Made by a program: the position numbers and the translations under genes | Part shown: one piece after another, positions 1 to 9,130 of the stretch | How positions within the stretch are numbered: position 1 is the stretch's first letter | How the letters are laid out: each line of letters begins with the position of its first letter | Source: Acanthosepion lycidas | Taxonomy: Eukaryota > Mollusca > Cephalopoda > Sepiida > Sepiidae | Direction: 5' to 3' | NCBI GenBank assembly: GCA_963932145.1 | Contig: OZ010578.1 | Location: 37,495,225 to 37,559,224, forward strand | DNA: 64,000 nucleotides | Notes under the pieces: generated by a model | Seen by the model: the letters and a program-made list of their open reading frames with translations, nothing else | Database searches by the model: none | Told to the model about the DNA's origin: nothing

Positions 1-23
1 AAAATTCCAATAACCTGTTGAAG

Positions 24-108
24 GTCATAGCGTACAACAGCCGAAACATCACGAATATGGTAATAAAGATGAGGACAACAGTCCGAACAATGTAAATGTA
101 TTAGTTGT
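24..108 (+). repeat. Dispersed retroelement tail, family P
   Basis: A short conserved block holding GAAGGTC, then CCGAAACAT, then AAGATGAGGACAACAGTCCGAA. Related blocks occur near 30578-30705, 46925-47035 and 58540-58615 on the same strand. The phrase 'GAAGGTC ... GAAAC ... AATAAAGATGAGGAC' resembles 3' ends of retroelements, possibly Penelope-like, but no coding sequence is attached, so the class is inference. Confidence 0.4.
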
Positions 109-729
109 GTTCTGGAAAAAATAATGTCTGAAAGTTTTGAGCATTTCAGTACTAGTTGGATAGTGCATCAAAGTCAATTTTATATTGTCATTACTTTACA
201 AATACACAAATAATGAATGTCAAATCTAACTAATACTTTTATAAATATATAGTGGGGCTTATCTATTTAACTCGGCAAAGCTCAGTGAATATTCTTATCC
301 AAGAACCTGCAAGTCCCCAGCAACACAATTTAAATAAAGTTATTTCAAGTGCTTTAAACCAAGTCATTTAAATAGATGTCTGTATTTTTGCATAGACAAC
401 TAAACAGCAATTTGCAACAAACACCCCCGCCTCCAATAGAAAATTGCCTAACTGCTATATTGACTACACAGTAGAATGTAACCACATCAATAGAGACTTC
501 ATCTTCTCATCCATTAGAAACCACCTCCCAAGCTCCAACTTAATTGAATGTCTAGATCTGATAGCAGAATTTGATCCATAAAATTGTATAAGACTGGTGA
601 GGAGCACACTGCTCAAACAATACTCAATTCAAACCTTATCAGTATTAGGACATGGAGAAAATGAGAGCCCCAATCCATTTAAACTTTTCCTGAACTATGT
701 CCTGTGCATATACAAGCACAGATATAAAG

Positions 730-1600
730 AGATGGGCACTGATCATTTATGAATTCAACATTCTTGTGTTCCATCCTTAGGCAAGTGTCTTTCTATGCCT
801 GATAACATGATAATATTCACAGTTGTGATATGAATGATCCTGAGCAAAAAGATCAACACCCTCTACCAACTTCTTCAAGAAATAGGACTCAAGATAAACC
901 TTTCAAAAAAGGAAACTATAATCTGGACTTAGAATGAAAGCAGTCGTGGCACCTACTCTGAATCCATCATAAAAATTCAGGCTGCGGCATTAGTAAAGTC
1001 TAAACATTTCAAATACTTCAGTGTATGGAACAGTTATAGCAAATTTAGTATAGGAAACAAGAGAAAAGAACAGTTTTGCTACAAAACCAAAAAATTAGCC
1101 TAAAAACTCAATTTGTGTTCTTAAATAGCCACGTCAGATATAAAATTTAATATGGATGCTATGCATGGTGCCAAAGTCATTCAGAAATATCTAAACTGCC
1201 AGCTATATACAACCAATTTCTCATGATTTCCAAGGATTAAAAATGGCTTTCAGTGAATTAATGCAGTAGCTTTTAGTGAGGACCATTCTTTGCCAAACGT
1301 TGTAGACCGGTGCTACAGAATCACAAACAAGGAACTGTACCAAATAACAGAAACCACATTACTTGAGGACAACCAACAATAATGGATAGTAGATATAACT
1401 CAAAGAGAAAATAATGGTAGAATCAAAATGTTCACATTCCACACAGAATGTTAGGAAAGCAGCCCCCATCAATATTGTAAAGAGCGATATTTCGTGAACT
1501 TGAGAAACCTATTTTCCTGGGAAATTTTTATAAATTTCAAGAAAAAGTAACTGAATATTTCCTTATCAGGAAAAGGCTAATTACCATTTTTGATTATTAT
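730..1600 (+). pseudogene. LINE reverse transcriptase and C-terminal remnant (family A)
   Basis: Decayed non-LTR retrotransposon. One frame (codons starting at 795) stays alignable from the RT active-site block (MPDNM where active copies have xADDx) through QEIGLKINLSKKE to KHFKYFSVW (about 1005-1030), with TGA and TAG stops between. This is the palm-to-thumb order of LINE reverse transcriptases. From about 1300 a second conserved stretch (KELYQI ... RENN ... FH) matches the C-terminal ends seen again at 17190, 37716 and, on the minus strand, 45380 and 26475. Multiple stops and indels make it non-functional. Upstream bases 110-730 may be older sequence of the same element but I cannot frame it. 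Confidence 0.65.
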
Positions 1601-2219
1601 AATGTCCCTATAATTTTATATTCTAAATAGTGTATATTATCAGTATATTCTTTCTTTTTTTTATCACCTTCATTCACATAAGCTGAATATTGTTTTATCA
1701 GAGATCGTTCTTTCATGGTAAAAATCCATCACACAATTAAAGCAAAAAGCATGTGAAGTCATTTTTCTTGAACCTGTAGAGTCTCCATAGTTTATTGAGC
1801 TACAATACTAGAAGGTGATGATGCTGCAGTTTCAAAAGTAAGTTGGTGTGGAGTTGCTACCTCTACACCCAATTGGTTTGAATTCCGAGATGAGCTTCTT
1901 CTAGACTCATTGTCAAGTCAGACAAGAGAGCCTTGTCTGTTGACATGATGTCATCTTTGTTAACCTTGTGAACACCATATTTGGCTTACTATTTAGTCTT
2001 TCAGAAAAAAATTTAAGAAACAGACCAGCACTCTGTTTGAGACAATAATTAATGATTGATAATCATATATGTATATTCATTACAGATAATCATGCCATAA
2101 AAATGTCTTTATCTGTCTTTTTTTTTTATATTAGCTAATTTCTAATATCATGCAAGTCTCAAGCCTTCTTTAAAATGTAGGGAATAAGGAGCCTTTTCTT
2201 GTCACACTGGACCATAATG
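1601..2219. other. No recognised feature
   Basis: AT-rich sequence with no long reading frame and no repeat I recognise from elsewhere in the window. Confidence 0.5.
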
Positions 2220-2249
2220 TATGAGGTCTGGTAAAAAAGAATCTGGACT

Positions 2250-2905
2250 GGTACAATAAAAAGAAAAATACAACACGTCTGAATTTGGTATTTCATTTCC
2301 TTTGAAGTAGTCCCCTTCTGAAGTCACACACTCTATCCAGTGTCATTTCCATTGTTGGAAATATTCCTGAAGCTGCTTTTTATTTTTGGGGGAGAGCAAG
2401 GAGCTGCCTCATTGTATTCTCTTGGATTTCTTTGATGTCTTGAAATCTTGTTCGTTTCAGGCAGGATTTGAATTTTGGAATGAGGAAAAGTAAAAAGAGG
2501 TGAAATCAGGGGAATATGGTGGTTGTTATACTTGGAGAATGTAAGGCTTGGCCAAAAACCTGCTGTACAAGCTGTACTGAATGGGCAGTTGCATTGTCAT
2601 GGTTGAGTTGCCATTCACTAGATGTTTGCGATTCTGTTCTATTTCAACGAACAGCACCCTGCAAACACTACAGTAGTCTTCCTTGCTTACTGTCTGACTA
2701 GGTAGAACATACACATGATGAAAAATGCCCTTATAGTCATAAAAAATTGTCAACAGTGTCTTCGACTTATTTGCGCTTTCTTCTGTATTTTGGGATGTCC
2801 CACTTCAAAGAGTGAGTCCTCGTTTTGAGGTTAAAGTCATAGAAACATGGTTCCTCGCCTGTTATGACCGTTTTCAAAAGGTTTTCTGCTGTGTAGTGAA
2901 ACGAC
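2250..2905 (-). pseudogene. Mariner-like transposase, catalytic-domain remnant
   Basis: Reading leftward from 2905, the sequence gives NLLKTVITGEEPC, then FYDYKGIFHHVYVLPSQTV, WQLNHDNATAHS, PPYSPDF and an EIQENT-type end. These are the blocks of the mariner DDD domain in order. The frame shifts at least twice, near 2765 and near 2620. The first catalytic Asp, expected in a GDE context, reads Glu (GEE). The Asp in HDNA and the Asp in YSPD are still present. The N-terminal helix-turn-helix region is absent. A functional product is excluded; identification as mariner-type is firm. Confidence 0.85.
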
Positions 2906-3034
2906 CACACTCTACACACTTTCCTTCAAAGCAGTGTTATAAATAACAGAAGTGAGCAAGTATGTTATAACTTAGTGTGCATGTGTGACAGAGTTCAAGA
3001 TCAATTTGTACCAAGCAACTTCACTCTCAGAAAA

Positions 3035-3113
3035 AATCTGCCTCATCAGTCATGTATCAAAAGATACATGATTGTCTATGTTTTTATCACACATAGCATA
3101 TAACTGACTGACC
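3035..3113 (+). repeat. tRNA-derived SINE (type 1), 3' fragment
   Basis: Matches the 3' 80 bp of the type 1 SINE: AAAAAATCTGCCTCATCAG, CATGTATC, a GATACATGAT inverted repeat and a CATATAACTGACTGA end. It sits inside the mariner element, so it was inserted there. Confidence 0.75.
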
Positions 3114-3151
3114 ATAGCAATAATCCAAATACTTTTCTATCAGACCTCATA

Positions 3152-4234
3152 TTAGTAGAGGGTTAAAATCAAATCTGTCTTTCTCCACGATTGGTTGCCC
3201 TATATCGTTTGAAAAGCTTAGTCTACCTTACATAAATAGTAGAATTATGATTGAGCTCTGTAGGTTTGATCAATGCCTTGCCAGATTTATTTTGATTCAA
3301 AGACAGACAGTACATTTTTATATATGAGATGATTAATAGAATGTCCTTTTTGATTATTTATAAGAAGAAATGAGTGAACGAGAGAAAAAAAAAAAAATTA
3401 AGAGTTGTGTTTATAATTAAAAAGTTTACCAATGTGATGATTCAGGAAAATGGACTCACCTGAAAAAGAAAGAAAAAGAAAATAATATTTTTTGAAGGAA
3501 AAAACAAAAAACAAATTAAATTAAAAAGTTATTTTGTCACTTCAATTGTTTTTCATAGTAAATCATATATATCCACTAATTTTTTTTTTTTTTTAAGTAA
3601 TCACTATCAAAATAAAGGAATTTTGGAAATCATTCATAAACAAAGAGACTGGACTGTTATATTGGATAGATAGATACTTGTACTAGACACTTGTATTATA
3701 ACTGTGCACTGATAGATACAGTCAAAAAATACCACCCATAAAATATATGCACATGCATACACACATTGGGGGATTGGGTTGATGCCAAAATGATCTCAGG
3801 TTAACCCATTTCCCTCAATCTGACCAAACATCAAATTAGTTGTGCTTGTCCCTGGCTTCATTAGTTTGCACGACTGTTATACCCTGCCAATGCCTCATAC
3901 ATAATGGACTGTTTTGATTAGTCGTGTGAAAAGAGGAAAAAAGACTACTTGGTTTCACTGAGAAAATGAAAGAAACAAGGGAAAATAGAAGTGGAGAGAG
4001 AATCAGATTGAGCTGATAAGAACAGGTGCTACAATTTGCTATCACCTAAAAGGCCGAGAAGTGTAGTTACTGTGATATATGTGTCATTTTTCAGATACAC
4101 AGTATTGAACAGTGGAAACCGAATAAGAGATTTGCCTATGGTCCAGTTACCATAAATAATATAACATTGTCTGCTGAATTATTTTTTAATTTAATTATTA
4201 AAAGAAATGTTCAGAAGATGGGGATTTACCTAGT
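3152..4234. other. No recognised feature
   Basis: AT-rich; poly(A)/poly(T) runs near 3388 and 3580 and a short GATA-rich stretch near 3665. No coding sequence or shared repeat recognised. Confidence 0.5.
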
Positions 4235-4236
4235 TA

Positions 4237-4316
4237 TTAGGTTGGTGCAAAAATAATGCCGTTTTCTCACATAGTAACATATGTGAGAAAACGACGTTAT
4301 TTTTGCACCAACCTAA
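4237..4316. mobile_element. Mariner hairpin MITE, copy 1 (80 bp)
   Basis: Begins TTAGGTTGGTGCAAAAATAA and ends with the reverse complement, flanked by TA at 4235-4236 and 4317-4318. The two 37-bp arms differ at two positions and enclose a 6-nt GTAACA centre, so the whole element is one hairpin. Length and ends match the human mariner-derived MADE1 (80 bp, TTAGGTTGGTGCAAAAGTAA start). Core subfamily 1 (CACATAGTAACATATGTG). Confidence 0.95.
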
Positions 4317-4859
4317 TATTATTTTAGAATCCTTTCTTGGTTTAGCCAAGAACTTTTCAACACCTCCATATGTATATTAGCCTTATATATAATTTTTGTA
4401 CATTTGTGTAAAGGAATTTACTTCACATGACTCACTCTTTGCAATATAGTTTTAAAACTACAAAAGTGCTATGACATAACAAAAAAGTAATTGATAAAAA
4501 AGGACAATAAAATATGATCTCTGAGAGATAAACCCCAAAATTTGAACTTCCAAGAACTACACTTGATGTCTCTGCCATCAGTCAAGATTGACATGAAACA
4601 GAGATATTGTGTGGCTTGCATAGACTACTCACTGCGCTTCTGGAGTTTCTTATGGCAGTTCAAAATTTGTACTAACTAAAAGAAATATTTCTTTCTTCAC
4701 TGGATCATGTCAAATAAGGACATAAAAATGAAGCCAATCTTTCTGGGTTATCATCAAGAGGGGCTGAAAAGAAACCAGGCTCTTTTCTGACAATTCTCAA
4801 AAGCACAGTTAAAATGAACAAGTGAAAAAGTTAATTAAGCATTATTAGCTGGATGTGTT

Positions 4860-5065
4860 TTTGTCAAAGACACTTGTGGAAAAGGGAATTAAGTTCCCAT
4901 AACCGTGATATCAAGGCCTTTTTAATTGGTCATATCTTTTCCATGGATGCTTCGGGAAAAGCAAATCAGGCCATTTTAAACAGTCCTGTCTTTTCAAGGA
5001 CCCTTGCATAAAAGTGAATTAAAACCTTTTAAACGATTCTGATTTTTAAGGATACTTGTGAGGAC
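4860..5065. repeat. Degenerate tandem repeat, about 65-bp unit
   Basis: Three to four diverged units, each running roughly AAGGACACTTGTG, GAAAAG, GAATTAA, then a TTTTAAACGGTCCTG-like end. Clear to the eye but strongly diverged. Confidence 0.5.
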
Positions 5066-5337
5066 AACATACTAGATAATCTTACACATATCAAATTGTT
5101 AAAAAAAGAAACCAACACAGGAATGGTTTCATCCTTTAAAAACTAGTGATTCACTGCATCTAGTGATAACATAACCAATCTCACTACAGTGCCATAGAAT
5201 GATTGTGAATTTAGATGAATCAGAGTCTTTCCTTCCATTATCCATAATGAAATAAAAAAAAAAGTAATAAGGAAAAAATTTTTTATTAAATGTGATGGAC
5301 AAGTTAAGAGAAATCCATAATTCAAGGTAATTTATAT

Positions 5338-5962
5338 CATGTTAGACAATTTTTTTTCACCAGAATCTACCTTACATATTTATACGTCTACCATTTTTCC
5401 TTGCTTTGATAACCACTGCCACATTTGGTCTGGTGTGCCTGCTATATATTTAGAGATTTTTGATAAAATCCAAAGAATTTGCAATGTTATTGGTCCTGAC
5501 CTGGCATCTCAACTTCAGTCACTTTCCCACTGCTGTCATGCAGCCTCTCTCTGCCTTTTATATAAATACTTTCATGCTAATTGTTCTGATGAACTGTCTG
5601 CAATGGTACCTAGACTTTATAGCTTTAAGTGCAGTATTAGATTGACAGCAAGGTCTTATTGTTTTACAGCTGAAATGGCTAAATGTAAGCATAAGTTCTA
5701 TGCTAACAATTTCTTCTATTGTATGTTTCGCTTGTGGAACTTTCTTCTGGCTTATTGCTACCCAGTCACCTTTGATCTTCACAAATTCAAATGCAATATC
5801 AATTGTTATCTTCTGTCTTTTAATTCTTGTTATTTTACTGTTCTCGCTTTTTAATAGTGTTTTTTTTCTTTTTCATATTCTTTAATAATCAGTAAGCCCT
5901 TGTGTCTTAGTGGCTTTATTGCTTTGCTTGGGGGTGAAATGATTTAAAAAAAAAAAAAAAAA
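5338..5962 (+). pseudogene. CR1/jockey-like LINE, 5'-truncated 3' end (family B)
   Basis: An open frame of 171 codons (5339-5854) covers the C-terminal end of a LINE polyprotein: CHIWSGVPAIYLEIFDKIQR, LQSLSHCCHAASLCLLYKY, then RLWNFLLAYCYP and FKCNINCYLLS. A short 3' UTR with CTTGTGTCTTAGTGGCTTTA and a poly(A) tract (5945-5962) closes the copy, as expected for target-primed reverse transcription with 5' truncation. The RT active site is not included. The same end recurs at 19404, 31636, 39995, 42378, 42612 and 59050. It is a truncated retrocopy; the retained open frame shows modest age, not function. Confidence 0.8.
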
Positions 5963-6830
5963 TTCACTAATTCCTTAAGTAGTTGAATGCATAATGGCAG
6001 GAATTACTTCTGCTATTAATATTCAACAAAGAATTTACATAAAGAAAGGATTTAAAAAAAAAAAGCACTAAAGGCAAAACTATGGGAATATAAACTTTGG
6101 CTGGCTGCAATGTGTGACAGTCTGCTAAACTACTGAACAAGGTCTCACAGTATGGGATGAGACACCAGGCTTCATTCCATGTTAGTTGTCGGTCATGAAG
6201 TCCTTCAATTTAACAATTATCTTCATATGAGGACACTGTGTTTGCAAGGCTAGAGTAAAGATTAAAAAAATGTAATTATACTTCATCTCCAGAGTTAGCA
6301 TCAAGTAATTCAGTGCTTCCCCGAGGCCAGCCTTCCAACATATCATCCTATATGTCCAATAAGTTTTTAATTACACAAGATTATTTGGATGACTCCAATA
6401 TGCTAATTGGCACACACTAAACAGCACCTTTTATAAAGATTTTAGCACCTGAGGCAATCACTCATGCATAGCATAGAACCAGCTTTGTTTATCCAATAGA
6501 ATGGTAACATCAACAGGTGAGACAATTGACATAAAAAGGTTTATAATGTATAGATATGGCGTCAAGAAAAATTGCAATAAGCAATCATTTTTTAAAATGT
6601 CACTGTAAAAACAGAATTTGTATTGCCTGTCAAACTGGAAAAAAATTTATATAAATATATATAATTTTTTTTTTCAAGTAACTGTCAGTTGCATTAATAA
6701 TTGCAATGGACAAAAATGGAACTGTAATGTATCTGTCACTAGTTTAGGAATTTAGAAACAAAAATAACATCTTAAAATTCCCGGTTTTTTTAACAGGAGT
6801 AGAGGTTTATCACCTGTTTTCTGTTTAGGG
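5963..6830. other. No recognised feature
   Basis: AT-rich non-coding sequence with small poly(A) runs. Nothing recognised. Confidence 0.5.
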
Positions 6831-6834
6831 TTGG

Positions 6835-6945
6835 GTTTCTGGTTTCTTCTAAAGTTTACTCATTCTTCTTCCCTCCCAGTAACTCCTTGCATCTTAGTGA
6901 CATTATTGCCTTGCTTCGGGAGGAATTGATTAAAACAAAATAAAA
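6835..6945 (+). repeat. LINE family B 3' tail
   Basis: Carries the family B 3' UTR phrase (CTTGCATCTTAGTGACATTA, then ATTGCCTTGCTTCGGGAGG) followed by an A-rich end. Only the last 110 bp are present. Confidence 0.65.
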
Positions 6946-7620
6946 ATAATTGTATAGAAAATAATCAAACAAATTTCTTTAGGAATTTCCTTTATATGAC
7001 AAAAAAAAAAAAAAAAAAAAAAAAAAGGATAAAAATAAATTCCTAAGATGTAATTTTATTTTGTCCATATTGACCGAATTGTTACAATATCCTGACCATG
7101 AGACCATTTTGAATCTCATCATGATTGATTTGTCAGGAAGGTGACTTCTTGATGTTATTAGACTGGGCAATCCCAATGTGCAGCACCTTTGGAAAGTGAC
7201 TGAAAACCATAATATGGGTTGACCTAAACCTTGTGAGTGAAAATGACAAGATGGAACTATTTAGAAGCCAACAATGGTCACAACTCTTCCTTACAAGTCA
7301 TTGTGCCCAAGAGTTTGAGCATACTGACAGATAATGTTCTCTCTCCCAGAAACTGTAACTAAGGTTCACTTAGCATAGTTGCAGTATAAACCACAGGTGG
7401 GCTCTGTAGGTGTTGAATAAATATGAATACGCCTAAGCAGGCATCTTTAACATGGGTAGGCTAGACTCCCTAGTAGACAGGCATACTTGGATACCAGTGG
7501 CCAGCCATTATTACTGAACATATTGCAAAAACAACAGAATGGTTACTTGGAATTACTTAGATTAAAATAGCTCTTGTGACATTCACCTATAATAAAAGCT
7601 TTGTCCTATATATATGAGAT

Positions 7621-7809
7621 TCAACACCATCACTTGATAAATCACCAGAGGTGTTGAAACAAAATGGCTATTTTTGTAGTTATTTTATAACATATTTATG
7701 CTATAATTTTCGAATAAATTATATTTTCTCTACTCTATATTGAGCACTTTTTTAAGAATAGTACTTTTTGCTTATTGGAATTTATTCTGTAGACACCAAT
7801 CCTATACTT

Positions 7810-7811
<2 letters not shown>
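7621..7811 (+). repeat. Hammerhead-bearing repeat, family C, copy 1
   Basis: Starts TTCAACACCATCAC, continues through a hammerhead-like fold (7629-7683), ATTTTATAACATATTTATG and a CTCTATATTGAGCAC block, and ends ACTTGGA directly at a (TA)n tract. The same body occurs at 45929-46122 and 55992-56100 (minus), 61757-61858 (minus) and 62205-62397 (plus). Its proximity to (TA)n recurs, suggesting a target preference or an element end made of TA repeats. Class inferred as retroelement, possibly Penelope-like. Confidence 0.65.
7629..7683 (+). ncRNA. Hammerhead ribozyme motif, family C copy 1 (decayed)
   Basis: Stem I ATCAC/GTTAT pairs at four of five positions. The core reads TTGATAA where an active hammerhead has CUGANGA, so C3 and G8 are changed. 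Stem II is CACC/GGTG, followed by GAAA (7656-7659). Stem III is ACAAAAT/ATTTTTGT around GGC. A GUA cleavage triplet ends at 7678. The architecture is complete but core changes should abolish cleavage. Confidence 0.65.

Positions 7812-7871
<60 letters not shown>
7812..7871. repeat. (TA)n microsatellite
   Basis: About 30 TA units, directly abutting the end of the family C repeat. Confidence 0.97.
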
Positions 7872-7874
<3 letters not shown>

Positions 7875-9130
7875 ATTATGTCTTTACACAGCCCAAAAAT
7901 CATAACTACACACACTTTACACTTCACGACCGACCACTCTTTCCCATCTCACTAATAATATAACATGAACTCCTCCTCTCTATTTAAATATGTAATAGTA
8001 GTCACTGACTACAAAACAATTAGGTCAAACAGGCTGAATCCCAGCAACAGGTTTGAGCAAAAGCTAAAAACAGATTCTCACACATATGCAAAATCACGTG
8101 ACCAAGTACAAACGTTGAGCAGGAAAAGATTGACAGAAGCCAGTTGGATAATGAAACTCAAAGTTGGACCAGCTATGAAATTGCCGTGTAACTGGAATTA
8201 CAGAACTCAAGAGAATCAATGATGTTCCCAACTTGCACAAATTCCAAGCACAGATCAAGTGGGAAGGAGTCTTGTGCAAATAATACCTCTTTTTACTTGG
8301 TAGAATCAAGCAAGAGAGATCACATGATAAAAGATGAATTCTAATTCAACTCAACACATTTATGCTGCTTACATCAAATGCAGATATGACTTGCAAAACA
8401 TAATCACCTAAGGCAGGTATATGTGACACGCTCAATTGGATGAAGGATCGGAATAATGAATTCTGTATTGCTGAACATATGACTTATAGAGCACTGAATC
8501 TTTATATCCAAATAATGATTGCTACATTGAAGAAATAAGAATAAATCAAAAGCTACCACTGCTCAAGTGAAACAAGCTGATCTGAAAATAAAAAAGACAA
8601 AGGGAAACATAAGATAAACAGGAGGAAAAGAGAAAACCTTATTTTATTTCAGAAGAAAGACTGAAGCTAAGTTTTTGCTTCAAATTTTAACCTCAGAATA
8701 TAACACATACAACTTTCTACAGAGAAATGTATAGCACACATCTTTCCATGCATTCTCTTACCTAATTGTTTTCATATATTGTCTAGTTATAATTAAATCT
8801 TGTTAATCGGTGTGGGGCGGGGGGATAAACCAATGACATGCCACTACGGTCAAGAGACAGAAAATAGTATAACTGTTCGACTTGGCAGAAAAATAAATTA
8901 TATAGCTCAGTATTGAATAAACCACAGGGAGTTATATCTGCAAATAAAACGAGAGATATATATAAATCATTCATGACTGATGGATATATTTCTTCAGTAA
9001 AAGATTATTGAAGGCGAAAGATCTATCTGAATTTTGAGGGATAGTGTTGCATCACAATCACTTCTATTATGAAGGTATTTACTGGGAGGATTGAAGATGG
9101 CCACTAGCAGGCAAATAAATATTAAGAGTT
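7872..9130. other. No recognised feature
   Basis: Non-coding by inspection. It could include a decayed gag region of the downstream retrotransposon, but I could not recognise a nucleocapsid zinc knuckle or an LTR boundary. Confidence 0.4.

Larger units (their letters stand above)
2222..3149 (-). mobile_element. Internally deleted mariner-family transposon
   Basis: Terminal inverted repeats TGAGGTCTGGTAAAAAAG (left) and TGAGGTCTGATAGAAAAG (reverse complement of the right end) are flanked by TA at 2220-2221 and 3150-3151, the Tc1/mariner target duplication. At 928 bp it is shorter than a usual 1.3-kb mariner. The transposase N-terminal DNA-binding part is missing and a SINE 3' fragment lies at 3035-3113. 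The catalytic part remains on the minus strand. The element is dead but its boundaries are clear. Confidence 0.85.

Noticed and set aside
4837..5070. CRISPR or satellite interpretation of the 65-bp repeats
   Set aside because: Units are contiguous and strongly diverged, so a decayed tandem duplication is enough.
7740..7955. Open frames with long Ile-Tyr repeats (also 17531-17737 and 45729-45971 on minus)
   Set aside because: Translations of (TA)n microsatellites.
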